NCBI RefSeq assembly: GCF_037042905.1
Contig: NC_087261.1
Span: 23,704,317 to 23,768,316 of the forward strand
Source of the DNA: Lytechinus pictus
Lineage: Eukaryota > Echinodermata > Echinoidea > Temnopleuroida > Toxopneustidae
DNA length: 64,000 bases
Reading direction: 5' to 3'
The notes below the pieces were generated by a model. That model saw nothing but the letters and a program-made list of their open reading frames with translations, was not told the DNA's origin and did not search any database. The translations under genes and the position numbers were made by a program. Positions 56,901 to 64,000 of this stretch are shown piece after piece; the first letter of the stretch is position 1, and the number at the start of each line of letters is the position of its first letter.

Positions 56901-57583
56901 AAGATCATGAAGCAGAATTACCATACAAATAAACGTTAAATGAATAGAGTTAATGATGAACTAGTGTCAGTGAATTTAGGCAACGTAAGTTTATACTGTA
57001 TATAGCAGAAACACCCCCTCCCTGCACCCCCCCCCCTAGAGAGCCGTTTCGTGCGCGCTAGCTGTGTCACTAATTCTAGACGGAGTTACCGGGAATCATT
57101 TGGCTCTTCCCCCTCTCCCCTCTGATAAACAGGCATACGCCGCTGCATCGAGGCGCCTTAAACCAATCGGCACCTGATGAAGGGAAAACAAAGTCGATCT
57201 CGCGGGCCGTCGGTCGACTGGCCTTTCACGTTTCTCGGAGACAATGCAGTCCTGTTAAAGAACTATTCTAATAAGAAAATGCTGATATCTCATTGGTTAA
57301 TTTGTTCACTACGAGTTTGCTTAATTTGTTTCTTTGACTTTAGTTTAAGTACGAATTTGATGCAACACTACGCAGATCCAACGACTCTTATTACGACAAC
57401 CAGCGAACGGCCGGTAAGTTGCAGACACCAAGAATCATCTTTGTCGATGACCAGGCCTTCTCGAGCTTGAGGGATTACATCCTGGATAATTCAACGGCTT
57501 CTGCCACTCAGATCAAACTTCCAAGGAAATTACGAAAAGTGGAATGGATCAAAGCTCTCCTAAAGCACGAATTAAATGTTTGA
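42302..57583 (+). CDS. GHDC: GH3-domain protein (GHDC type), seven exons, 645 residues
   Basis: Seven exons (42302-42422, 44738-45769, 46758-46896, 50634-50798, 52841-52983, 53734-53831, 57344-57583) join in phase through consensus GT/AG sites. The product has an N-terminal hydrophobic segment (about 7-28) and a second hydrophobic stretch (about 42-80), then a GH3/ANL fold. ATP/AMP motifs are visible: TSGTTGDAK (about 169-177), YYTSTEG (392-398) and YRYRMGDV (461-468), followed by GFYNKTP and the GELLNLCSEKTSE hinge that leads to the C-terminal subdomain. Plant GH3 proteins adenylate acids and conjugate them to amino acids; the substrate of the animal relatives is not settled here. The N-terminal segment suggests membrane attachment or secretory-pathway entry. 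The length is close to plant GH3 (about 600) and longer than I recall for vertebrate GHDC. Confidence 0.88.
42423..44737. other. GH3 intron 1
   Basis: Intron with a (GA)n run at 43151-43176, a poly-C/poly-A patch at 43465-43489, and dispersed-repeat text at 43720-44110 (for example 'tgtcgccgg' twice near 44064 and 44092, and 'ccctaaatttttaacggaat'). No coding frame. Confidence 0.5.
44738..45769 (+). CDS. GHDC: GH3 exon 2 (main N-terminal domain, ATP motif 1)
   Basis: Acceptor ATGATGGGCAG|GGACGG after a pyrimidine-rich tract, donor GGAG|GTGAGT. An unusually long exon (1032 bp) encoding residues 41-384, including TSYEHYREYIKRVANGE and GMTSGTTGDAKLFPV. An alternative acceptor 15 bases downstream would need another phase. 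Confidence 0.9.
45790..46400. other. GH3 intron 2, first part, no feature
   Basis: Begins with a C- and A-rich stretch (45820-45865). AT-rich afterwards. Nothing recognised. Confidence 0.4.
46409..46482 (-). repeat. SINE family A 3' fragment, minus strand
   Basis: GCTTGTAAACAAGCAATTAG then AGGACCGACGGCTTAAGG and CCTCTCCGAGG match the body at 28380-28440 in reverse complement, with a TTTTTTTACC (minus-strand GGTAAAAAAA) tail. It is 5'-truncated and lies in intron 2 of the GH3 gene. Confidence 0.8.
46758..46896 (+). CDS. GHDC: GH3 exon 3 (motif YYTSTEG)
   Basis: Acceptor TTCTACAG|ATTTGC, donor CAATG|GTAAGT. Encodes LRILSRYYTSTEGLIGYAIG and the following VCIPNGLFYEFIPVAQ, matching the GH3 blocks 'YxxSEG' and 'FxEFIP'. 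Phase 1 in, phase 2 out. Confidence 0.9.
47165..47515. repeat. Poly-A/poly-G element with minisatellite
   Basis: Starts AGTGGCGTACCTAGGATTTT and ends GTAGGTACGCTAGTGG, which are inverted relative to each other, so this is a TIR-like element. Between them are long A runs (47232-47263, 47317-47348) and four to five units of GGTCTTCAAGCTC(A/G)(A/T)CAGG plus G tracts. It lies in GH3 intron 3. Confidence 0.75.
47545..47745. repeat. AAT/ACA trinucleotide microsatellite
   Basis: ATAATAATAATG and CAACAACAACAACGG-type runs over about 200 bases. Frames on both strands encode only Ile/Met runs. Confidence 0.9.
48206..49280. mobile_element. Compound foldback element of CCCCGTACTAT repeats
   Basis: TACCCTTTTTACACAGG at 48206 pairs with CCTGTTTAAAAAGGGTA at 49124-49140, and the arms between are reverse complements over about 900 bases. 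Inside, CCCCGTACTATAGGTGGGGC and its complement occur again and again, forming smaller palindromes around AAATTGCCATTT (48450, 48666) and AAATGGCAATTT (49225). At least fifteen copies of the GTACGGGG/CCCCGTAC unit are visible. A further hairpin follows at 49141-49280. No protein is encoded. It lies inside GH3 intron 3. Confidence 0.85.
49604..50330. repeat. CACAGTGTG-repeat element, split by a MITE
   Basis: Short repeats of CACAGTGT and its complement ACACTGTG at 49609-49668 and again at 50135-50310 on both strands, so the block is self-complementary. The MITE at 49673-50099 lies between the two parts with TTAA at both of its ends, which shows the order of insertion. Confidence 0.65.
49673..50099. 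mobile_element. TTAA-flanked MITE B, copy 1
   Basis: Left end TTAA|AGGGATGGTCCGGGC. Inner inverted repeats: TAGGTGGGCTGATGATGTCA at about 49823 and TGACATCATCAGCCCACCTA at about 50067 are exact complements. The right arm is shorter than the left, so part has been lost. A related copy is at 58215-58720. TTAA flanks suggest piggyBac-type mobilisation. Confidence 0.75.
50331..50633. other. End of GH3 intron 3, no feature
   Basis: AT-rich; a C tract at 50440-50451. The polypyrimidine stretch near the acceptor at 50633 is weak (TTTATAATTTATTTAG). Confidence 0.4.
50634..50798 (+). CDS. GHDC: GH3 exon 4 (motif YRYRMGDV)
   Basis: Acceptor ATTTATTTAG|TGACGC, donor TACAG|GTATTT. Encodes GEYYEVVITNKDGLYRYRMG then DVILITGFYNKTPVFQFQYR. 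The conserved Asp of the third adenylate motif is present. Confidence 0.9.
50940..51530. other. GH3 intron 4, probable old repeat
   Basis: GC-richer text such as 'aatcgcgcgattgttctacg' (51013) and 'cgcccacccccccccccccgg' (51220) suggests a fragment of a dispersed element. The plus-strand frame 51241-51522 has no recognisable motif. Confidence 0.35.
51545..51625 (-). repeat. tRNA-derived SINE, family C, minus strand
   Basis: On the minus strand: GGGCTTAGTGGTAGAGTGTC (A box) and TGCGTTCGATCCACAG (B box) with CAT in the anticodon loop. Closely related to the head at 4466-4560. Located in GH3 intron 4. Confidence 0.7.
51640..52840. other. Rest of GH3 intron 4, no gene
   Basis: AT-rich. Minus-strand frames 52151-52372 and 52282-52581 overlap each other and show no family motif. 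Confidence 0.4.
52841..52983 (+). CDS. GHDC: GH3 exon 5 (hinge, EKTSE)
   Basis: Acceptor TTCGCGCAG|ACGAGG, donor ACAG|GTATTC. Encodes RGELLNLCSEKTSEVMITTA and ends SPVFEEATG. In GH3 proteins the position of Cys here is usually within 'NVxGEK', so the Cys-Ser pair replacing Gly is a small deviation. Confidence 0.9.
53076..53270. mobile_element. MITE A, copy 2 (195 bp)
   Basis: ACACTCTTAAAAATGTTGGG at the left and CCCGACATTTTAAGAGTGT at the right form the terminal inverted repeats. The interior has TTGGTAGTTTTAATCC and AACTACACAGTATTGGTTG, both shared with the copy at 7451-7736. It lies in GH3 intron 5, less than 100 bases after the exon 5 donor. Confidence 0.85.
53734..53831 (+). CDS. GHDC: GH3 exon 6
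   Basis: Acceptor TTCACTGTACAG|GAGGTA, donor GGCAAG|GTAAGG. Encodes GGSTFSNSLYYVIFIEISTT and DEKMMSSLPRAGK, a beta-strand-rich part of the C-terminal subdomain. Phase 1 to 0. Confidence 0.85.
53840..54943. other. GH3 intron 6, first part
   Basis: AT-rich; AAT/AAAT microsatellite at 54574-54650. The minus-strand frame 54726-55103 runs across the left end of the TTAA element and is not supported as a gene. Confidence 0.4.
54948..56454. mobile_element. 1.5-kb TIR element flanked by TTAA
   Basis: Left end TTAA|AGGCCCCCTCACACCTAACC; the right end reads, in complement, AGCCTCCTTACACCTGACC, with TTAA at 56455. The TTAA duplication and AGGCC-type ends fit a non-autonomous piggyBac-like element. No transposase is present. 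A second MITE (55817) is inserted inside it. Confidence 0.75.
55817..55985. mobile_element. MITE C, nested
   Basis: Ends GGGGGCGTTTCATGAAAGG and, on the other side in complement, GGGGAGCGTTTCATCAA. The interior has ACTTGTCGG/CCGACAAGT inverted pairs. It lies inside the TTAA element, in turn inside GH3 intron 6. Confidence 0.8.
56467..56529. repeat. Four 16-bp tandem repeats
   Basis: GCCCGCGAGACCGA(A/G)G repeated four times with one or two changes each. The last unit is also the outer end of the inverted repeat that follows, and its complement (TCGATCTCGCGGGC) stands at 57194. Confidence 0.8.
56515..57207. mobile_element. Inverted-repeat element with tRNA-like arms
   Basis: Left arm: GCGAGACCGA, a pyrimidine stretch, then CGGGTGCCGTGGTCGAGTGG and TTTAAGGCGCCTCG (tRNA-Leu/Ser-like A box). 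The right arm carries the complement (CGAGGCGCCTTAAACC at 57150 and GGCACCTGATGAAGGG). Inner pairs include 'gggcagagccaaat' with its complement near 57102 and 'ctagaattagtg' with 'cactaattctag'. About 690 bp in all, spacer AT-rich. Two head-to-head tRNA-SINE-like pieces, or one TIR element that captured a tRNA head, are possible. Confidence 0.7.
57344..57583 (+). CDS. GHDC: GH3 exon 7 (last exon)
   Basis: Acceptor TTGACTTTAG|TTTAAG. Encodes FKYEFDATLRRSNDSYYDNQ through to KALLKHELNV and TGA at 57581. The block FKYEFDxxLRxxNxxY is the usual GH3 C-terminal helix. A cryptic donor GTAAGT at 57413 lies inside the exon but reading through keeps the frame and family similarity (IKLPRKLR). Confidence 0.85.
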   Translation, partial: FKYEFDATLRRSNDSYYDNQRTAGKLQTPRIIFVDDQAFSSLRDYILDNSTASATQIKLPRKLRKVEWIKALLKHELNV

Positions 57584-57599
57584 TATTCATTTACAGATC

Positions 57600-57990
57600 G
57601 GCAAATTGTATTAATGCATGGTAACACAAAAAACATTTTTCGTAAAACACCTATACACCATGTACACACCCACACACCCCTGACCGTTTTACATACCCAC
57701 TAATCTTCCAAGTTACTCACACGTGCTCACTTTACTCTCATCCCCCCCCCCCCTCCAATGTCACAAACACACATCCATCCGCAATACACACATACAATGA
57801 ATTATGCATACTGCTCTTTTATACATCGTTATATCTGTATGGAACAAAATTTAATCAACGATCAAAGCTTTTTTTTTATTACTTTGTATTATTATTATTT
57901 TTTTCAAACAAGTGAACACCTAATTACCAATAATGCGTATAGCATTTCCATTTATTTGAATGTAGGATAAAAGAGCATTGTCGATTAAAT
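57600..57990. other. 3' flank of the GH3 gene
   Basis: CA-rich and C-tract DNA (57645-57755), then AT-rich. No clear AATAAA-type signal with a convincing downstream element was found, so the polyadenylation site is not assigned. Confidence 0.4.
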
Positions 57991-57995
57991 GCCTT

Positions 57996-58092
57996 GCTCA
58001 CGGGCATAGGTGCCGCGGCCAGGGATCGAACCCCGGAGTTTCCATGTACATAATAGTCAGGCGTCTTAGGCCACGAGGCCACGGCAACTCCA
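57996..58092 (-). repeat. tRNA-like SINE head, minus strand
   Basis: Minus strand: GTTGCCGTGGCCTCGTGGCC then TAAGACGCCTGACTA, a long variable region, and GGGGTTCGATCCCTGG with CCGCGGCACC closing near the start. The shape fits a tRNA-Leu/Ser-like pseudogene with a long arm, related to the head at 56545. Confidence 0.65.
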
Positions 58093-58214
58093 CAGATTGA
58101 ATGAATATTGAAAATGGGTAGGGGAAGAGCGCCGTCTACGTCAATTGATCTAAATCGTGTGTGATATGTCAGCAGATGATTTTATTTTGTAGACGCAAAC
58201 ATCTTATTGATTTA

Positions 58215-58720
58215 AAGGGGTACTCTACATGTAGGCTAACAATGATATGATTTGAATAGATAAAGGAAAATCAAACAAAACATTGACAAATTTGATCGAA
58301 ACTGGAGAATAAGTATCAAACAGTGTCAAAGGTATGGCATTTTGAAGATTCCCATTATCTTGGTGAAACAGTTAATATGTGCATTGTCTTCATGAATATT
58401 CAGTGAGCAAACAGATGAAGTCATATCCCAAAATGTTATTTTGTATTTTATAACATGATATTATGTTTATTCATTTTTTTAATCTCCAAGAACTAGAAAA
58501 TGGATTGACAAGAATATCTAAAGCATTAGATATTCAATGCTTCAACCCCTTTTAATTATAATTAATTACACATGTATGAAAAACATGAAATAATTATGAT
58601 ATCATGTAATAACAGAAGAAAGGGGAGAGTGGGGATGTGACATCACTGGCCTACTCAATGATTATTCATTACATTTTGCACATAACTGTTTTCAGAAAAT
58701 ATTGTTAAACGTTACAATTC
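58215..58720. mobile_element. MITE B, copy 2
   Basis: Shares with 49673-50099 the blocks TCATGAATATTCA, CTCCAAGAACTAGAAA, TGGATTGACAA and GTGGGGATGTGACATCA, and the arm GTTTTCAGAAAATATTG whose complement is present near 49790. It has long diverged inverted arms. The right boundary is not sharp. Confidence 0.7.
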
Positions 58721-59139
58721 ACAAAATTGGTTATTTGAAGAGCTCAATTGAAAAAAGGATGATACCAAAGAAACGTGAATTTCCCATTAAAGGGGGAGTG
58801 AACTGTGTGTGGTCTCTAATTGACTGTGTGTTATAAATACATAGTCTTAAGCAATACGTTTTCAGAATACCACAGAGAATAAATTGACCTATAATTGTAT
58901 TAGTATGGATAAACTGACATGTTTTGAGAGGTAAAGTAATTGTTTTGCTAGTTGGTAACATAATTATTGCAGTATAAATGTATTGAGTAGTTAATTAGCA
59001 TGTTATCACTCAAGTGGGTCTATATTACTAGACTACACTAGCATTATGGGATAGGACACTGGCTAGCTATGAGTAGTTGAGGACTCGAGATGGCGCTATT
59101 GGTTCGTATATGCTTTAAAAAAGAAAAAAAAAGAAATGA

Positions 59140-59830
59140 CAAAGAAAAATCACCTTTTTTCATAAGAGGTTGGATCCATTTTAGTTTGTTTGCAAAAGGG
59201 GTTAGATCCACAAAGTACATTTTTGGAAAATAATATTTAAAGAAATATATATGAAGACAGGTAGATTTCTTTTTTAACCAATTTTATGTTCACGTGGTAG
59301 AGTATCATGATAATTTAGTTTCGCATAGGAATATTGCAATATAAGAGAATGGAAAAAAATAATGATATTCTTGGAGTGGATCTAACCCCTTTGCAAACAA
59401 ACTCTTTTGAGGAGGTCATTTTTCAAAAGTGGTTAGATCCATTTTTCATAAATTGTATTGTTTTTTTGTCTCAATGTATAAACTTTTAATAGCTTTATAA
59501 GATGATACCAAAGAAAGGTTGAATTAAAAAAAAAATGACTAAGAAAAATCGCTCTTTTTTCAAAAGGGGTTAGATCCATTTTAGTTTGTTTGCAAAAAGG
59601 GTTTAGATCCACAATGGTATTTTTTGGGGGAAAAAATGTTTAAAAAATACAGGTAGATCTCTTTTATACCAAATTTTATGTTCACACGGCAGGGTAGTAC
59701 ATCATATCAATTTAGTTTCTCATAAGAATATTGCAATATGGGAGAAAAAAAAAAGATTTTTCTCGGAATGGTCCAAAGTGAATCTAACCCCTTTTGCAAC
59801 CAAACTCTTCATTTGTTTTCAGATTTCGAT
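59140..59830. repeat. Duplicated GGTTAGATCCA repeat block
   Basis: CATTTTAGTTTGTTTGCAAA followed by GGGGTTAGATCCACAA occurs at about 59176 and 59578. The complement GGATCTAACCCC...TGCAAACAAACTC occurs at 59377 and, with GAATCTAACCCCTTTTGCAA, at 59781. So two units of about 400 bp, each with inverted ends. Confidence 0.75.
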
Positions 59831-59972
59831 AAATTTTTCGACATTTTATTCGATGAAATTTTCTATATTATTTTATGTAGGTATATATATTTTTAGCCCG
59901 GAGTACCTCGTTAAATCAGACTCTCAACTAATCAATTTAAGTATTTCATAATTGTACATATTGCGTACCAGA

Positions 59973-60102
59973 GGAAGTCGCTGACAATGGAATACTTCCC
60001 GAATGCTCAACTAGATGACATGATTTTAAATGTCGTAGACGTTCTTAATGAGAAGTGTTTGGACGACAAAGATCAAGAATCATCACATTGTTGTCTGGAC
60101 TA
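59973..60102 (+). CDS. Possible terminal exon of unknown gene
   Basis: After TTGCGTACCAG the frame reads RKSLTMEYFPNAQLDDMILN then VVDVLNEKCLDD and a Cys-rich end, with TAG at 60100. The composition looks coding (less AT-biased than around it), but no partner exon or family was found. Upstream the frame is open back to about 59916 only. It could be an alternative last exon of the GH3 gene, whose exon 6 ends in phase 0, or chance. Confidence 0.25.
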
Positions 60103-60109
60103 GCCCCAC

Positions 60110-60525
60110 TGCACGATTCGTACACAGTGTAATATTTATGCTTGGTACAAAGAGACAAAATGATTTGACGATATATGGAGATCTTGCGTAGGGAATCAAT
60201 GACCCAGGTAACTGTTTCCTATGCCTCTGGGTTGAGCACAGTCTCCCAGATGGTCACATCACATGTGACCCTCCGGTTCCCATATGTTTTTGTATTACCA
60301 TGGTATCACAACCTGTTTCCCGTCCGTCATTGCAATACATATTTAGGGAATGCATGATGATTTGTCAAATTGAAGATACGGATTATTGAAAATGTCCTAT
60401 TGACATATTGAGCTTGAATTGAATATGCCAATTCAAACGGAGTAATAAAAGTTGAGGAAACGGCAGTAACAAGCATTCCCATTGCATTTCTTATTGAGAT
60501 TTAGGAAAAAATATGTCTACGTAGT
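60110..60525. other. No feature recognised
   Basis: Short frame 60175-60357 without motifs. Composition as in the neighbourhood. Confidence 0.4.
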
Positions 60526-60527
60526 AA

Positions 60528-63285
60528 TAGGATAGGCCCCGTAGAAAAGGGGTCGAACCTTGTTTTTTTTTTGATATACAATATTTTTTGATGGTTTCTT
60601 GTCAATTCGAGGGTGCTCATTCCGAATCTGAATGATGCCACTCTTGCAACCTTGAGCATTTTCCGCAAATTGGCAAAATCTAATATGGCCGCCAAAATAT
60701 GCAAATTACCCATGGAAATCATAAAATTGCCCACACATTAACTATATAATGCATAAAGTTGTTGTGCAGAAGTGGAATACTCGTTTGAAAAGCGATATTT
60801 GACAAAATGTTTATTTTATTGATATTCAAAATGGCCGCCATAACCCCTGTATACTTTATGTAGAATATGAATGGGGAAAAATAAATTTTGAATAAGAGCA
60901 CTATTATTGCATGTGATTGTGACCTACGAGTAGACTACTGTCTGAAAACATGATTATTAACAAAACTATGTCCTTTGTATACTATTTAATGTGATAAATG
61001 CTGTATAATGATATTCAAAATGGCTGTCATAGACCCCTTATACTGTGCACAATATATTAAATGGGGACAAATAATTTTCACAACATTTGAATTTGCTTGA
61101 CTATAAAATGCCAATAACTGCGAAATATTTTGTGTAACACTGTTTGACAACAATGATTTCTAACGAAACATTTAATTTCCCTTTCAATTTCGGTAATTAT
61201 GCTGCATTTTGACATTCAAAATGGCTGCCATAGGCCCTATCTGTATTATGAACAAAGCGAATGAGGAAACTAATTTTCACAAGAGTAAGAACAATAAAAT
61301 GAAAGTAATTGTAATCTACGAGTGAAATATTGTCTAAAAACATGTTTTCTAGCGAAACATATAATTTCCTTTATCATGCATGAGATAAATGATGTATTGT
61401 AAAATTCTAAATGGCCCATATGGGCCATTACAGTATTTTCTACAATGTAAATGGGGACAAATACTTTTGAAAGAATAAGGATTTGCCTGACTATGAATTC
61501 CATATAGTTCTGTTGTATAAGGAAAATATTGTTGGAAAATGATTTTTTATTGAAATATAGTATTTCCTCTCTCATGTAGGTGATAATTACTGTATTTTGA
61601 CTTTCAAAATGGCCGCTACAAGCCCTTACTAAATTATGTAACATGCGTATAATAGGGAAACTAATTATCACCAGAATGAGAACCAAAAACGCACGTAACT
61701 ATGTGATGTATAGGTAAAATGTGGTCTTGAACATGATTTCTAACTAAATACATCACATATTGGTCGAGAAGGTAATAAAGGCCTTACTTTGAAATTCAAA
61801 ATGGCTGCCATAGCCCAAAGGAGTATGTACATTGTAACTGAGGACAGATAATTTTGACATAATTTTTACTATGACAATTGCTTAATTCTTATGCAAGTGT
61901 TAAGTATTGTCTGCACCCAATGATTTCTAATGAAATATATCATAGCTTGTGTCATAAAGGTGATGAATGCTGCATTTTAAGATTGAACAATGGCCGCTTT
62001 ATCTTAATTTGTAAAAATGGGGAAAGATAATTTCCACAAAAAAGCATATTGCAGCCATTTTGAATTTTAGAATATAGCATTTGTCACCTAAATAACATAA
62101 GAAATTATCTATTTCGTTAGAAATCATATTTTCAGACGATATTTTAATCATACATGCAACACCATTTCGTCAGGCAAAGCCAAATTCTGTTGAAATTATA
62201 TGTTCCCATTCACATAGTACATAATAGGCCTACCGTTAGGGCCTGTAGCGGCCATTTTGACTTTCAAAATAAATTATTTATCACCTACCTGGCAGAATAA
62301 ATGATATATCTTGTTAGAAATTATGTTTTCAGACAATATTTACTCTTAAATCACACTTAATATATGTATTTTATGGTGCTGACTCCTGTGAAAATTGGTT
62401 TCCAAGATCGATTATTCATAATACAGCCAGTGTCTTTGGCGGCCATTTTGAAAGTCAAAATACAGTATTTAACACAAACATGAAACCCGAATAATATATT
62501 TCGTTGAAAATTATATTTTAAGACAGTATTCCACTAATTTACCACAAAAACATGCGTTTTAGCGCCCACCGTGTGATTGTTTCTGTCCTCTCTCACATCG
62601 TACATCATACTTTTAGGGCCTTAGGTGGCCATTTTAAATATCAAAATACAGGATTTATCACACACATGACGTGCTAAATAATACATTTCGTTTTAAAACA
62701 ATAATGTTTTTAGTCAGTATTCCACTTGTTTAATCTTAACAAAATGCATTTTAGTGCTCACTCTTGTGATTTTTTGTCCCCATTCACATTGTACATAATA
62801 GTGTTATTGCTTTTGGAGGCCATTTTGAATATCAAAATACAGGATTTATTACAACAACATGACATAACAAATCTTTAGCAATCATGTTTTCAGACATTAC
62901 TTCACTCATAGATCATATTTACTTGCATTTCAGTGCTCACATTTGTGAAAATTAATTTTCCCCATTCATATTGTACAGGGATCTGTGGCGGCCATTTTGA
63001 ATATCAAGAAAATAAATATTTTGTCAAAATCGTTTTTTTTTCTGATATTATTTCACTCCGGCAGCACAATTGCATGTATTTTATAGCCAATGTGTGGACA
63101 ATTTTATGATTTTCATGGGTAATTTGAATATTTTGGATTTTGCCAATTTACAGAAAATGCTCAAGGTTACACGAGTGGCATCATTCAGATTCGGAATCAG
63201 CACCCTCGAATTGACAAGAAACCATAAAAAAACATTGTATATCTAAAAAACCAAGGTTCGACCCTTTCTATCCTGGACTATAGGA
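60528..63285. mobile_element. 2.8-kb foldback element made of about 190-bp units
   Basis: Left end AGGATAGGCCCCGTAGAAAA then GGGTCGAACCTTG; the right end is its complement (CAAGGTTCGACCCTTTCTAT at 63252). The TIRs continue for about 180 bases (for example CCTTGAGCATTTTC and GAAAATGCTCAAGG). Inside, AAAATGGC(C/T)G(C/T)CAT recurs on the plus strand near 60830, 61015, 61217, 61605, 61797 and 61990, and its complement GGCCATTTTGAA on the other half near 62055, 62253, 62441, 62630, 62817 and 62990. The turning point is about 62020. No protein is encoded. Confidence 0.85.
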
Positions 63286-64000
63286 CGGACGGATTAGCAG
63301 TAACTATCCAAAACGTGCATCATTGTGACCTCAATATTGTAGTTAAAGCGGCCGCGCACGCACACACACACGTGTATAAATATCGCGAAGTCATAAGCTA
63401 AACACGTAACTCACTTCCGATCATTTGGAAAATTGAAACATTTCTTTTGAGACATTTTGCCAGATGCGCCATCTTCTGCTACCCCTTCCTTTCATGTATG
63501 CCAGTGTTAAAGAAAGTTCAAGTTCTATTTCTCTATTTCTTATTTCTTTCTCGGTCGAGGTCGAGGAGGAAGGGTGTGGGTTGGGGGCAAGTGCCCCCAA
63601 TTCCCCTCCCTACACTAGCTCTATAAATTCTGTGTAATGATTTGTGATGAATTTTTACGTTGCATTTTATACAGACAAAAAGTAAATAGGTCTCTGGACT
63701 TTGGTCTTTATTTGTTACTACTCTATACTCCAACTATAGTTACTGTAATTGACTCTTAATTGTTGAAGAATCATTCATATCTTTTTTTAATCTGCTAATC
63801 AAATATGATAACTTAACCTGTACATTTTATGATTTCACAGATATCACGATATTTGATGGGGTATATAGTCCCCAACTAACCCTATTCATTACAGATCACT
63901 CCAGATTACTCAAATAGCAACTTTTATCTTCCTCCGGTTTACATTCTGTCTGCATTACGCAACAGCTCATGGACGAATTGCGTCCTAAGAATTTCCTGAA
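63286..64000. other. Right edge, no supported gene
   Basis: CA-repeat patch at 63356-63372, a GA/GT-rich stretch at 63550-63600, then AT-rich DNA. An acceptor-like TTCATTACAG at 63884-63893 is followed by 34 open codons to a stop at 63996, but without any known motif. Confidence 0.4.

Noticed and set aside
57413..57421. GTAAGT inside the last GH3 exon as a splice donor
   Set aside because: Reading through keeps the frame and gives GH3-like C-terminal sequence with a natural stop at 57581; no good downstream acceptor was found.
63894..63998. Possible exon at the right edge
   Set aside because: An acceptor-like site and 34 open codons, but no motif, a stop at 63996, and no partner exon.

Overview
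The window looks like nuclear DNA of a marine deuterostome, most likely an echinoderm and probably a sea urchin. This is inferred from the style of the DNA: AT-rich, intron-bearing genes with GT/AG splice sites, very dense short inverted-repeat elements, tRNA-headed SINEs, several families of non-LTR retrotransposon remains, long TA/TTA/GAT microsatellites and poly-G tracts. There are no operons, no bacterial signals and no CRISPR array. Species cannot be named from the sequence alone.

Two multi-exon host genes can be assembled on the plus strand by following splice sites and codon phase. The first (28548-35696) is a three-exon class A aminergic-type GPCR of 386 residues; TM1-TM5 lie in exon 1, TM6 in a 116-bp exon and TM7 in a short last exon. 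The second (42302-57583) is a seven-exon GH3-domain protein of 645 residues (GHDC type), with an N-terminal membrane segment and all three adenylate-forming motifs visible. A third, broken GPCR fragment (TM5-TM7, minus strand, 7873-8405) has a frameshift.

Most of the rest is mobile DNA. From left to right: a palindromic repeat (1-396); a 1.9-kb TIR element with internal sub-repeats (1666-3567); SINE fragments and non-LTR 3' ends (4.4-7.4 kb); a small MITE (7451); the GPCR fragment; tandem repeats (8.5-9.9 kb); degraded non-LTR fragments (10.9-11.7 and 14.5-16.3 kb); a minisatellite packed with GACGTC palindromes (17.0-17.6 kb); a degraded L1/Tx1-type retrotransposon (19.5-24.2 kb) interrupted by a 0.9-kb TGT...ACA insertion that carries a 7SL RNA/Alu-like stretch; a CR1/Jockey-group element on the minus strand (37.6-40.5 kb); and inside the introns of the two genes, several very large foldback structures (32.2-35.2 kb, 48.2-49.3 kb). 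After the GH3 gene comes a 2.8-kb inverted array of about 190-bp units (60.5-63.3 kb).

The strongest candidates for something unusual are the foldback elements (particularly the GTACGGGGTTA-type palindrome in GH3 intron 3 and the head-to-head array at 60.5 kb), the 7SL/Alu-like segment at 23.9 kb, the long near-perfect hairpin in GPCR intron 1 (30912-31075), and the CRE-like minisatellite. No alignment, folding or expression data were available; all family names rest on motifs read by eye.
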